A DNA stretch of 64,000 nt from Dendrophyllia cribrosa. Lineage: Eukaryota; Cnidaria; Anthozoa; Scleractinia; Dendrophylliidae. The translations under genes were made by a program, and so were the position numbers. Shown here in pieces: positions 1-11,859 of this stretch (position 1 is the first letter of the stretch; every line of letters starts with the position of its first letter). Where the stretch lies: NCBI GenBank assembly GCA_024195265.1, contig JAJLRJ010000011.1, positions 22,082,095 through 22,146,094 on the forward strand. Direction: 5' to 3'. Below the pieces are notes generated by a model, which was not told the DNA's origin, made no database searches, and saw nothing but the letters and a program-made list of their open reading frames with translations.

Positions 1-80
1 AAATTGCAACTTTTGATAGAGACCAGTAGGTGCACCGTTAAAGCAAAGATCATGGGTTTCATTCCAACTAAAGACTCGAT

Positions 81-2986
81 ATGTCCACAATTGTAGCGAA
101 GGAAATCGATTCTTCTTTTATGCTTATACAGTCACTTACCTCTTGCAGGACAGCCTCAGGCAAATCTCCATACGATGTCACAGGAAGCGTCTTCTTTGGC
201 TGTTACGACACCTGGGACTTCCTGACCTGTATCAACAGTCTTCTCAAGAACAAGGAAGTTATAATGCAAGCCACAGTTTACCTATGCGTTGATCAGAGTC
301 TCGTTTCTCAGTAGCTTAACCGATATAACAAACGGTTTGAATGCAACTAAAGTCTCACATTTTCCTCCTGTGCTTCGTTTGTTTGCAAACTACAATGTTT
401 GAAGAGCAACTTCAGAATTGTTGAGCAGGTCCCATGGTTTTGAATACCGTTACAAATTGCAACTTTTGATAGAGACCAGTAGGTGCACCGTTAAAGCAAA
501 GATCATGGGTTTCATTCCAACTAAAGACTCGATATGTCCACAATTGTAGCGAAGGAAATCGATTTTTCTTTTATGCTTATACAGTCACTTACCTCTTGCA
601 GGAAAGCCTCAGGCAAATCTCCATACGATGTCACAGGATGCGTCTTCTTTGGCTGTCACGACACCGGGGAGTTCCTGTCCTGTATAAACAGTCTTCTCAA
701 GAACAAGGAAGTTATAATACAAGCCACAGTTTACCTATGTGTTTATCAAAGTCTCTTATCTCAGTAGCTTCACCGATATATCAAACGGTTTGAATGCAAC
801 CAAAGTCTCATATTTTCCTCCTGTGCTTTGTTTGTTTGCAAACTACAATGTTTGAAGAGCAACTTCAGAATTGTTGAGCAGGGACCATGGTTTTGAATAC
901 CATTACAAATTGCAACTTTTTATATAGACCTGTAAGTCCACCGTTAAAGGAAAGATCATGGGTTTCATTCCCATTGACGACTCGATATGTCCACAATTGT
1001 ACCGAAGGAAATCGATATTTCTTTTATGCTTATACAGTCACTTACCTCTTGTAGGACAGCCTCGGGCAAATTTCCATACGATGTCACAGGAAGCGTCTTC
1101 TTTGGCTGTTATGACACCTGGAACTTCCTGACCTGTGTAAGCAGTCTTCTCAAGAAGAAGGAAGTTATAATGCAAGTCAGAATTTACTTATGTTGTGATG
1201 AGCGTCTGTTTTCTCAGTAGCTTCACCGATATAGCAAACGATTTGATTGCAACTATAGTTTGACATTTTCCTCCTGTATTTTGTTTTTTTGCAAAGTACA
1301 TTGTTTAAAGAGTAACTTGAAAATTGTTGAGCTAGGACCGTGCTTTTGAATGCCATTAAAACTTTCAACTTTTAGTATAGCCCAGCAGGTCCACCGTTAA
1401 AGTAAACACCATCGGTTTGAACTTCAATGCAACCTCAGACTTACTGTTCGTCCTTTACAACTTTTGGTTGATCCCGGTACGGTCACCGTTAACAGCAATC
1501 ATCATGGGTTTGATTCCCTTTAAAGACTCCATATGTACACAATTATAGCGAAGGAAATCGATTTTTCTTTTATGCTTATACCGTCACTTACCTCTTGCAG
1601 GACAGCCTTAGGCAAATCTCCATACGATGTCACAGGAAGCGTCTTTATTGGCTGTTACGACACCTGTAACTTCCTGACCTGTATAAACAGTCTTCTCAAG
1701 AACAAGGAAGTTATAATGCAAGCCACAGTTTACCTATGTGTTGATCAAAGTCTCTTTTCTCAGTAGCTTCACCGGTATATCAAACGGTTTGAATGCAACT
1801 AAAGTCTCACATTTTTATCCTGTGCTTTAGTTGTTTGCAAACTACAACGTTTGAAGAGCAACTTCAGAATTGTTGAGCAGGGACTATGGTTTTGAATACC
1901 ATTACAAATTGCAACTTTTTATAGAGACCTGTAAGTCCACCGTTAAAGCAAAGATCATTGGTTTCATTCCCATTGAAGACTCGATATGTCCACAATTGTA
2001 GCGAAGGTAATCGATTTTTTTCTTTTATGCTTATACAGTCACTTACCACTTGTAGGACAGCCTCGGTCAAATTTCCATACGATGTCACAGGAAGCGTCTT
2101 CTTTGGCTGTTATGACACCTGGAACTTCCTGACCTGTGTAAACAGTCTTCTCAAGAACAAGGAAATTATAATGCAAGTCAGAATTTACTTATGTTGTGAT
2201 GAGCGTCTGTTTTCACAGTAGCTTCACCGATATAGCAAACGATTTGAATGCAACTATAGTCTCACATTTTCCTGCTGTATATTGTTTGTTTGCAAAGTAC
2301 ATTGTTTAAAGAGTAAGTTGAGAATTGTTGAGCTAGGACCGTGCTTTTGAATGCCATTAAAACTTTCAACTTTTAGTAGAGCCCAGTAGGTCCACAGTTA
2401 AAGTAAAGACCATGGGTTTGAACTTCAATAGAACCTTAGATTTACTGTTCGTCCTTTACAACTTTTGGTTGATCCCGGTACGGTCACCGTTAACAGCAAT
2501 CATCATGGGTGTGATTCCCATTAAAGACTGCATATGTACACAATTATAGGAAAGGAAATCGATTTTTCTTTTATGCTTATACCGTCACTTACCTCTTGCA
2601 GGACAGCCTCAGGCAAATCTCCATAAGATGTCACAGGAAGCGTCTTCTTTGGCTGTTACGACACCTGGGACTTCCTGACCTGTATCAACAGTCTTCTCAA
2701 GAACAAGGAAGTTATAATACAAGCCACAGTTTACCTATGTGTTGATCAGAGTCTCTTTTCCCAGTAGCTTCACCGATATATCAAACGGTTTGAATGCAAC
2801 TAAAGTCTCATATTTTCCTCCTGTGCTTTGTTTGTTTGCAAACTACAATGTTTGAAGAGCAACTTCAGAATTGTTGAGCAGGGACCATGGTTTTGAATAC
2901 CATTACAAATTGCAACTTTTTATATATACCTGTAAGTCCTCCGTTAAAGCAAAGATCATGGGTTTCATTCCAACTAAAGACTCGAT
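81..2986. repeat. Higher-order repeat, six satellite units, copy A (2906 bp)
   Basis: The unit order 453-453-546-453-546-455 totals 2906 bp and recurs immediately downstream from 2987. Shared private variants line up at exactly this offset, such as ATCGATTCTTC at 109 and 3015 and the CACCGGGGAG variant at 661 and 3567. The match is near-perfect for the first five units and weakens in the sixth (from about 2680). This is the signature of multi-unit unequal exchange rather than single-unit amplification. Confidence 0.85.
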
Positions 2987-5892
2987 ATGTCCACAATTGT
3001 AGCGAAGGAAATCGATTCTTCTTTTATGCTTATACAGTCACTTACCTCTTGCAGGACAGCCTCAGGCAAATCTCCATACGATGTCACAGGAAGCGTCTTC
3101 TTTGGCTGTTACGACACCTGGGACTTCCTGACCTGTATCAACAGTCTTCTCAAGAACAAGGAAGTTATAATGCAAGCCACAGTTTACCTATGCGTTGATC
3201 AGAGTCTCGTTTCTCAGTAGCTTAACCGATATAACAAACGGTTTGAATGCAACTAAAGTCTCACATTTTCCTCCTGTGCTTCGTTTGTTTGCAAACTACA
3301 ATGTTTGAAGAGCAACTTCAGAATTGTTGAGCAGGTCCCATGGTTTTGAATACCGTTACAAATTGCAACTTTTGATAGAGACCAGTAGGTGCACCGTTAA
3401 AGCAAAGATCATGGGTTTCATTCCAACTAAAGACTCGATATGTCCACAATTGTAGCGAAGGAAATCGATTTTTCTTTTATGCTTATACAGTCACTTACCT
3501 CTTGCAGGAAAGCCTCAGGCAAATCTCCATACGATGTCACAGGATGCGTCTTCTTTGGCTGTCACGACACCGGGGAGTTCCTGTCCTGTATAAACAGTCT
3601 TCTCAAGAACAAGGAAGTTATAATACAAGCCACAGTTTACCTATGTGTTTATCAAAGTCTCTTATCTCAGTAGCTTCACCGATATATCAAACGGTTTGAA
3701 TGCAACCAAAGTCTCATATTTTCCTCCTGTGCTTTGTTTGTTTGCAAACTACAATGTTTGAAGAGCAACTTCAGAATTGTTGAGCAGGGACCATGGTTTT
3801 GAATACCAATACAAATTGCAACTTTTTATATAGACCTGTAAGTCCACCGTTAAAGCAAAGATCATGGGTTTCATTCCCATTGACGACTCGATATGTCCAC
3901 AATTGTACCGAAGGAAATCGATATTTCTTTTATGCTTATACAGTCACTTACCTCTTGTAGGACAGCCTCGGGCAAATTTCCATACGATGTCACAGGAAGC
4001 GTCTTCTTTGGCTGTTATGACACCTGGAACTTCCTGACCTGTGTAAGCAGTCTTCTCAAGAAGAAGGAAGTTATAATGCAAGTCAGAATTTACTTATGTT
4101 GTGATGAGCGTCTGTTTTCTCAGTAGCTTCACCGATATAGCAAACGATTTGATTGCAACTATAGTCTGACATTTTCCTCCTGTATTTTGTTTGTTTGCAA
4201 AGTACATTGTTTAAAGAGTAACTTGAAAATTGTTGAGCTAGGACCGTGCTTTTGAATGCCATTAAAACTTTCAACTTTTAGTATAGCCCAGCAGGTCCAC
4301 CGTTAAAGTAAACACCATCGGTTTGAACTTCAATGCAACCTCAGACTTACTGTTCGTCCTTTACAACTTTTGGTTGATCCCGGTACGGTCACCGTTAACA
4401 GCAATCATCATGGGTTTGATTCCCTTTAAAGACTCCATATGTACACAATTATAGCGAAGGAAATCGATTTTTCTTTTATGCTTATACCGTCACTTACCTC
4501 TTGCAGGACAGCCTTAGGCAAATCTCCATACGACGTCACAGGAAGCGTCTTTATTGGCTGTTACGACACCTGTAACTTCCTGACCTGTATAAACAGTCTT
4601 CTCAAGAACAAGGAAGTTATAATGCAAGCCACAGTTTACCTATGTGTTGATCAAAGTCTCTTTTCTCAGTAGCTTCACCGGTATATCAAACGGTTTGAAT
4701 GCAACTAAAGTCTCACATTTTTATCCTGTGCTTTAGTTGTTTGCAAACTACAACGTTTGAAGAGCAACTTCAGAATTGTTGAGCAGGGACTATGGTTTTG
4801 AATACCATTACAAATTGCAACTTTTTATAGAGACCTGTAAGTCCACCGTTAAAGCAAAGATCATTGGTTTCATTCCCATTGAAGACTCGATATGTCCACA
4901 ATTGTAGCGAAGGAAATCGATTTTTTTCTTTTATGCTTATACAGTCACTTACCACTTGTAGGACAGCCTCGGTCAAATTTCCATACGATGTCACAGGAAG
5001 CGTCTTCTTTGGCTGTTATGACACCTGGAACTTCCTGACCTGTGTAAACAGTCTTCTCAAGAACAAGGAAATTATAATGCAAGTCAGAATTTACTTATGT
5101 TGTGATGAGCGTCTGTTTTCACAGTAGCTTCACCGATATAGCAAACGATTTGAATGCAACTATAGTCTCACATTTTCCTGCTGTATATTGTTTGTTTGCA
5201 AAGTACATTGTTTAAAGAGTAAGTTGAGAATTGTTGAGCTAGGACCGTGCTTTTGAATGCCATTAAAACTTTCAACTTTTAGTAGAGCCCAGTAGGTCCA
5301 CAGTTAAAGTAAAGACCATGGGTTTGAACTTCAATAGAACCTTAGATTTACTGTTCGTCCTTTACAACTTTTGGTTGATCCCGGTACGGTCACCGTTAAC
5401 AGCAATCATCATGGGTTTGATTCCCATTAAAGACTCCATATGTACACAATTATAGGAAAGGAAATCGATTTTTCTTTTATGCTTATACCGTCACTTACCT
5501 CTTGCAGGACAGCCTCAGGCAAATCTCCATAAGATGTCACAGGAAGCGTCTTCTTTGGCTGTTACGACACCTGGGACTTCCTGACCTGTATAAACAGTCT
5601 TCCCAAGAACAAGGAAGTTATAATGCAAGCCACAGTTTACCTATGCGTTGATCAGAGTCTCTTTTCTCAGTAGCTTCACCGATATAGCAAACGGTTTAAA
5701 TGCAACTAAAGTCTCACATTTTCCTACTGTGCTTTGTTTGTTTGAAAACTACACTGTTGGAAGAGGAACTTCAGAATTGTTGAGTAGGGACCATGGTTTT
5801 GAATGCGAATACTGTTCGGTCTTTACAACCATTACAATTTGCAACTTTTTATAGAGACCTGTAAGTCCACCGTTAAAGCAAAGATTATGGGT
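2987..5892. repeat. Higher-order repeat, six satellite units, copy B
   Basis: Second copy of the 2906-bp block, starting directly after copy A. Single-base differences are few, for example GATTACA-type changes near 3807 and GTAACG/ACGACG near 4533. The last unit diverges: at 5790-5835 it carries about 25 extra bases (GCGAATACTGTTCGGTC), giving a 478-bp unit that sits beside the transposon insertion. Confidence 0.8.
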
Positions 5893-6225
5893 TTCATTCC
5901 AATTGAAGACTCGATATGTCCACAATTATAGCGATGGAAATCGATTTTTCTTTTATGCTTATACAGTCACTTACCTGTTGTAGGACAGCCTCGAGGAAAT
6001 TTCAGTACCATGTCACGGGAAGCGTCTTCTTTGGCTGTTATGACACCTGGAACTTCCTGACCTGTATAAACAGTCTTCTCAAGAACAACGAAGTTATAAT
6101 GCAAGCCACAGTTTACCTATGTGTTGATCAGAGTCTATTTTCTCAGTAGCTTCACCGATATAGCAAACGGTTTGAATGGACCTAAAGTCCCACATTTTCC
6201 TCCTGTGCTTTGTTTGTTTGCAAAC

Positions 6226-6229
6226 TACA
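6226..6229. repeat. Target-site duplication TACA, left of transposon copy 1
   Basis: TACA precedes the CACTGCACG terminus and is repeated after the other terminus at 13334-13337. The empty paralogous site at 18989-18992 has TACA only once. Confidence 0.8.
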
Positions 6230-6870
6230 CACTGCACGAAATATTGGATTTGCTATACCTTTGACTTTCATCAAAGGTGTGGTCAAATGTGGCATCGACT
6301 TTGACATCACCTTAGACGCGCATCAAAGGTGATGTCAAATGTATAACGGCTTTACATATACCTTTGAGATGGGACAAAGGCGAAGTCAAATACGACGACG
6401 TGTTTGACCTCACCTTTGACGTGCGCCAAAGGTGAAGTCAAAGATATGACAGCTTTGATATTCTTTTGATACCTGTCAAAGGCGAGGTCAAATGTGGAAA
6501 CAACTTTGACTTCGCCTTTGACGCGCGTCACAGGTGATGTCAAATATATAACGGCTTTGCATATACCTTTGAAGACGGGACAAAGGCGAAGTCAAATACG
6601 ACGACGTGTTTGACTTCACCTTTGACGTGCGCCAAAGGTGAAGTCAAAGATATGACGGCTTTGATATTCTTTTGGTCCCCTGTCAAAGGCGAGGTCAAAT
6701 ATGTAAACAACTTTGACTTCGCCTTTGACACGCGTCAAAGGTACAGTCAAAGATATGACGGCTTTGGTATTCGTTTCTTTTGACATTTGTCAAAGGTGAG
6801 GTCAAACATACTAAGAACTTTGACTTCACCTGTGACGATTTTCAAAGATGAAGTGAAAGATATGACGGCT
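6230..6870. repeat. Left subterminal CTTTGAC palindrome cluster (copy 1)
   Basis: Dense array of CTTTGAC and GTCAAAG motifs, many arranged as CCTTTGACGCGCGTCAAAGG-like palindromes. A longer period of about 188 bp is also visible: 6355-6540 and 6543-6731 repeat each other, with ACGACGTGTTTGAC as a landmark. Probably the transposase-binding region. Small open frames here are by-products of the repeat. Confidence 0.75.
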
Positions 6871-6889
6871 TTGCTTTTGTTTTGAACAT

Positions 6890-7113
6890 CTTGTCACGTT
6901 GCCGGACGATAGATGACTGGAGCCGAGGCAGCCAGTTTCCCGCGCTTTCGGCCGGTTGCCATTTCTCTTTGACCAATCACAACCAAGATACATCTGACGC
7001 GTACAGAGTGAGTCGAAGAGAAAAAAATATTCTGATTTTCCTGCGTTCAGAAGATCGTTTGGATAATAATCTTTCCACCTTTCTTTGACTCAAACTTCAC
7101 TTAAGATTAAAAG
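6890..7113 (+). promoter_or_regulatory. Promoter-like region and candidate non-coding first exon
   Basis: This stretch is less AT-rich than its surroundings. It contains TTTCCCGCGC (an E2F-like motif) near 6936 and GACCAATCAC (CCAAT-box-like) near 6971. It ends at a good splice donor, AAAAG|GTAAGTCT, at 7113/7114. Together with the small coding exon at 8256-8376 it looks like the 5' end of a gene carried by the transposon. Whether this was the transposase gene or a captured host gene cannot be told. It is missing from transposon copy 2. Confidence 0.35.
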
Positions 7114-7633
7114 GTAAGTCTCTTTGACATTTAAAAAATTAAACTAAGCCTTAAACAAGATCTAAGAGTTCTCAAGCGTCCCAACACGGATATTTGCTTT
7201 CTCAGACTTCTATAAAACTTGCCGGTAAACAAACAGAATGAACTTTATTTAAGCTTATTTCCAGCTAATCCTTTTCGTATATAAAATGTTAGCTTTTGAT
7301 GCTTGTTTATGAAATACAAGGTCACCCAACGAGGCTATTTAGTGAACTTTTTATATTAATGACAAACCCTGGATATCCGTTTCATTCATCATTAATTTTA
7401 TCAGTCATTTGCAACTCAAAATAGCGGGATACCAGTTTCTAGAAAACCGAATTGTTTGTTCATAATACTTAAGCTTAAAATTGCACTTCAACATCGCATA
7501 TTTCATTTGTGATACACAATCTTGCTACAGGGAATGTTGAAGTTTTTGCTGCATAGAACATTGAGCTCCATGTTTAAAAACTAATTCATATGTTTTGGGT
7601 GCATCATATTGAACTTGACAGAGTCTAAATAAT
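7114..7633. other. AT-rich transposon interior, no gene seen
   Basis: Would be the beginning of the intron between the candidate first exon (ending 7113) and the exon at 8256. I see no coding frame or RNA gene. Confidence 0.5.
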
Positions 7634-7890
7634 GGGACTTTCCATTTTCTATCCGCACCCCCCCTAAAGATGGCAGGAATCCGAACCCTCAATTTATTGT
7701 CGGCGCCCTTTGAAAAATGAAATCCGAAGGGTTGATTTTTCTGTCGGCACCTTTTGAAAAAAAAATCCGAAGGCTCCAAATTTTGTCGGCTTCTTTGAAG
7801 AAAAAATCCGAACCCTTCTTTGCAAAACATGTCCTTCTTTAGGGGGGGGGGGGGGGGGGGGGGGGGTGCGGCTAAAAAGTGGAATGTCCC
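7634..7890. mobile_element. Short MITE with G-run (257 bp)
   Basis: Inverted termini GGGACTTTCCATTTTC and GTGGAATGTCCC, extended by CCGCACCCCCCCTAAAG against CTTTAGGGG...GTGCGG, are flanked by AAT on both sides. The interior carries three imperfect copies of a motif with AAATCCGAA and GTCGGC. A G homopolymer of about two dozen bases sits inside the right terminal repeat. The 3-bp flank suggests a PIF/Harbinger-like MITE, but AAT is not the usual TWA, so the family is uncertain. The 127-aa minus-strand frame across it is spurious: proline runs come from the homopolymer. Confidence 0.6.
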
Positions 7891-9507
7891 AATGGTCGCA
7901 GGCACCATGCTTACAATTTACAATTTACAACTTACAATTTTTTTCTTTACAAGTGATAAGTTCTTCTGTTCTACTTTTAGTTTTACATTTGGGTGAAATT
8001 AATATTAATTTCTAACAAAGATACATTTTACTGTTCCAACAGTATAAACTAATAACATTTTCAGATCAGATGCCCAATAAAGACAGTTTATTAAAAAGTC
8101 ATGTAATTAAGCTTATATTATTTGATTTTCCAGCAACCTCCCATTAAATTGGACACTGTGCTTTGTTTCATATCTTGGTTTTTCTTTTTGCAAGCACAAT
8201 GTTATAATTGCCTTAGTATGTTTATTTAAAAGTAATTAATTTTATGTGTAAACAGGCATGAAAATTTGAAGAGCAAAGATGTCTTGCTGGGCTGCGTTGC
8301 CAAGTCAGCTTGCCGTTGGCAGCTACACGTGTCTGGTTCTTCAATCAAAGAATGCGATGATCAGAAGACCAAAGAAGTAAATATTTCTCTATAACTTTCA
8401 AGAGTGTAAAGAGCCACTGAACAGATCATGCTTAAACTCAAGACACTTTTCAGGTTCCATTAGAACGAGTGAACATATTAGCCACCCTTTCGGTCCCAAG
8501 AATGCTTGATTATTTTTTAAGCAGCAGTTAACGAAAATCATTACGAAAAAATCAGTTAATTTATTAATACTTAAAAAATTAAAATTAATGAAAAATGATT
8601 AAAACAAATATACAGGTAAAGGAAATGATGTAAGTTAAGAGAATCGCTTGTCATACTTCCACATTCAAAAAATAATTCAAGCTTCAAGAAATGAATGGAT
8701 GTACAGTATCGCATCGAGCATACGTAAACAATCGTGTGAAAACACGACCTTTATATTTTGGTATAAAACATGCCATGATTGTTCAAACAAATATGTGTGA
8801 CCTAGCCTGTTCATAATCTGAGAACTTTAATTTGCATTCAAAGTGATTATAACTTAAGTTTGAAAGAAAAGACAAAAAAGCGGCTGTAAATGCATAGATA
8901 ACATTTTCAGGGCACAAACAACTTCAACTGACATTGCAATTAAAATGCATGCCTGTTTGCCGAACTCATTTCTGATCTAGAGTCAGGTGAGATTAGGTTC
9001 ACCTAATGCATAAATTATGTTACAGTCACACCACAATTGAAACCTACTTCACAGTCATGTTTTCATGCCACATGTGGTCTTGAAAAGATGCAACAAACAG
9101 TATATTGTCTTTTCTTCAACTTTATAACAAACTAACTATAATGCATGTGTAATTTTGTAATGATTAACAAGTGGGCAGATGACAAAATGTGTTGTCGTCT
9201 CAGTGAAATTCATCTCCTGTAAAAAATTCTTGTCATGGAAAACATTATTTCATTTCAGCACCTGAAATATTATCTTATGTATTGATTTCGTGAAAGCCGA
9301 AATTTGACACTGAAAATCCACAAAAAAAAGTACTTGAATTTTACCATAAACGTTCATATAGTAGTTAATTAATTTTTAAACTTTTTAAACATAGCTGTGG
9401 CTCATAACTTGTTATATGTATGACTGATATACATGGCAGTACAGTTAATTGGCAGGAATGAGTTATTGTTGGCTTTCGATTGCCGTCAGCAACCATGTAG
9501 CAATTAA
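7891..9507. other. AT-rich transposon interior
   Basis: Apart from the small exon candidate at 8256-8376 I see no gene. A 76-codon frame starting at 9449 overlaps the candidate TTAA element and has no recognisable product. Confidence 0.5.
8256..8376 (+). CDS. Candidate short coding exon, truncated gene start
   Basis: An acceptor (TTATGTGTAAACAG) precedes 8256. An ATG at 8279 opens MSCWAALPSQL and continues for 33 codons, ending in RRPKK before an in-frame TAA. A splice donor AAAGAA|GTAAATAT lies at 8376/8377, just before that stop, so the frame may continue into a lost exon. Only G/T-poor sequence follows and no third exon was found. The same exon is intact in the second transposon copy (26361-26481). 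I do not recognise the peptide. It could be the first coding exon of the element's transposase gene after internal deletion, or a chance open frame. Confidence 0.25.
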
Positions 9508-9687
9508 GGAGGCTCGTACCCATTTCTCAAGTCCACACCCTTTCAATTTTAATGGGCCATATCTTTTGTTGTTGCGCATAAAAAGACAAGCCACTTTGCA
9601 TGCAAACACACAATACACTGAACTTTATGTGAGTATAGGATTTGTTTACATCGGTACTTCCATGGCAACAGAATGGTGATCCTCCGA

Positions 9688-11458
9688 AATTCACAAGTTG
9701 CGGAGTTTCTCTAGATCGAGAGAATTTTTTGTAAAACCCGCTACTGGACTAATTAATTAGACCATGGGCTTCAACTGGACAAAGTTTAAAAGAAATGTAT
9801 AAGAGCGTTCTTGAAATTTTGGGGGATGACGTTTTGGGGATTGTAAATACAGTGAAAAACATACTATCGACCTTATTGGCTAATATCTAAAGAAAACGAT
9901 GCACAATGGGAATGCAGTTTCATCTCAAAATAGTTTGACTCCATTTGAAATAGTGTGGGAAAAAGTGAGGGGGTTGCTTTGGCCGATTGCGAGAAAGAAG
10001 GATTTGATTAGCGTGCGTTCAGCTGCTCATTGTTGCCATTTTTGTATGTAATTTGGTCTACGCCTACAAATGTGATGATAATTTGGAAACAGCGAGATAA
10101 TTTTTTTTTTTTAAATTGACAATCTGGAAATTAATTATCAATTTATATGGCCTGCAAGTTTCAAGGGCATTGAAGACATGCAAGGCAATAATATAGGGCC
10201 CCCAATGTACCAATTTACTCCCGCAGATTTTGAGTTTACAAGTGAGAGTCATCATTATTCACGAGTATTGTTTTAAAGTTTCATATGCACGTGCAAAACT
10301 TTAGCAAAAAATTTATTTGCATCGAACAGAACGCTCGATTGCTTTCCGAAGAATTTTCCGAAACATGCTAATAACTGGCTTGCGTTACGAATAGCAATGA
10401 CAACAGTACTGATGAAGACAACGTCGGAAACGTCACGTTTAATTTCATCAAGTGGGATACAGAAATAACACGCTTTGGCAATGGTTTATGATTGTCTTAC
10501 TCTGGTTATTTGTTGCAATCGGCGTAGCATCTGTTACTTATTTAGATATAATATAGCGCAAAGCAAAATTCTCAGCTAAAATATAAAATTGTCACACTGT
10601 TCTTGCGTGGGACATAAGAAGCACTGTTTCTGTATTTCGTTTATAAATTTGCAAATTGGGATATGTTCTTCTTGTCCTGCAATTTTACAGAGACCCTAGG
10701 TACGGCTGCATTACAGCGTAATTGCGCGGCATCGAGTGCGTAATGTTATTATAATTCTCAAGCCAGTTATTAGCATGTTACGGAAAATTCTTCGGAAAGC
10801 AATCGAGCGTTTTGTTCGATGCAAATAAACTTTTTGCTAAAGTTTTGCACGTGCATATGAAACTTGAAAACAATACTCGTGAATAATGAGGACGCTCACT
10901 TGTAAACACAAAGTCTGTATGAAAACATTGGTACATTGGATCAAGGCCCTATTTTATTGCCTTGCATGTCTTCAATGCCCTTGAAACTTGCAGGCCATAT
11001 AAACTGATGATTAATCTCGAGGTTGTCAATTTAAAAAAAAAAAAATCTCACGGTTTCCAAATTATCATCACATTCGTAGGCGTAGACCAAATTACATACA
11101 AAAATAACAACAAGAGCAGCTGAACGTACGCTAATCAAATCCTTCTTTCTCGCAATCGGGCAAAGCAACCCCTTCACTTTTTCACACACCATTTAAAATG
11201 GAATCAAACTACTACGAGATGAAACTGCATTCTTATCGCGCATCGTTTTCTTTAGATATTAGCCAATTATGTCGATAGTATGTTTTTCACTGTATTTACA
11301 ATCCCCAAAACTTCATCCCCCAAAATTTCAAAAACGCTCTCATATATTTCTTTTAAACTTTTATTGTCCAGTTGAAGCCCATGGTCTAATCAATTGGTCC
11401 ACTAGCGGGTTTTACAAAAAATTCTCTCGATCTAGAGAAACTCCGCAACTTGTGAATT
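9688..11458. mobile_element. Foldback element 1 (arms about 700 bp)
   Basis: The left arm (9688 to about 10385) is repeated as an imperfect reverse complement in the right arm (about 10755 to 11458), around a spacer of about 370 bp. Landmarks: AATTCACAAGTTGCGGAG against CTCCGCAACTTGTGAATT, CTCTAGATCGAGAG on both sides, and GCTAATAACTGGCTTG against CAAGCCAGTTATTAGC. The long arms would fold into a large hairpin. The spacer holds no gene. Small frames at 10064-10255 (minus) and 11269-11460 (plus) lie in the arms and have no homologue I recognise. Confidence 0.8.
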
Positions 11459-11463
11459 GAAAC

Positions 11464-11859
11464 TGAAACATTTTTAACACGTGTTTTTTCATGTTTGAAA
11501 TAAAAGTGGTCATTACATTCCATAGGTCTCACAAATTATCATTAAATTACCAAAGAAAGTTCCTCAGACTTAAATTATTACTCCCTGCAAATAGCTCTGA
11601 CTAACTCCTCGGCAATAAAGAGATCGAGCTTTTCATTCAAATGCAGTTTTTCTTGACGTTTTCCCTCTTTTTAAACTGCACTTGAATGATAAGCTCGATC
11701 TCTTTATTGCCGATGAATTAGTCAGAGCTATTTGCAGGGAGTAATTATGTAAGTCTGAGTAAACTTTCTGTGATAATTTAATGATAATTTGTGAGACCTA
11801 TGAAATGTTTTGACCGCTTATATTTTAAACATGAAAAAACATGTGTTTAAATGTTTTAG
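11464..11859. repeat. Foldback element 2, near-continuous hairpin
   Basis: Begins directly after foldback 1. The left arm (about 11464-11655) pairs with the right arm (about 11675-11859) around a loop of roughly 20-30 bases. Landmarks: GCAAATAGCTCTGACTAA against TTAGTCAGAGCTATTTGC, and GGTCTCACAAATTATCATTA against TAATGATAATTTGTGAGACC. The arms tolerate mismatches, so it is not brand new. No coding content. Confidence 0.8.

Larger units (their letters stand above)
1..6229. repeat. 453-bp satellite, array 1 (about 13 units)
   Basis: Tandem array of a unit of about 453 bp that the window enters in mid-unit. A conserved landmark (ATGTCCACAATT or ATGTACACAATT) falls at 81, 534, 987, 1533, 1986, 2532, 2987, 3440, 3893, 4439, 4892, 5438 and 5916. 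Spacings are mostly 453, with 546-bp variants (987-1533, 1986-2532, 3893-4439, 4892-5438) and one of 478. Each unit ends near GTTTGTTTGCAAACTACAATG. Many units keep a 77-codon plus-strand frame, but others break it with CCATAAG or a lost start, so I do not call it a gene. The array stops at 6229 where a transposon has inserted. Confidence 0.95.

Noticed and set aside
81..314. 77-codon plus-strand open frame repeated in many satellite units
   Set aside because: About half of the units break it (CCATAAG, TATATAG and ACATGAAG stops, lost ATG, a 1-base deletion near 33974), and these broken types are amplified equally. Amino-acid changes are as common as silent ones. It looks like a by-product of a recent satellite.
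1503..1520. tRNA gene
   Set aside because: Only a B-box-like segment is present; no acceptor stem, A box or anticodon arm can be drawn around it.
7525..7908. 127-codon minus-strand frame with proline run
   Set aside because: It spans the MITE and its G homopolymer. The second copy changes length by the homopolymer loss, and the content is repeat-derived.
9449..9679. 76-codon frame with hydrophobic start
   Set aside because: It crosses the left end of the candidate TTAA element and stops just before the foldback. It has no family resemblance and is present only as a duplicate in copy 2.
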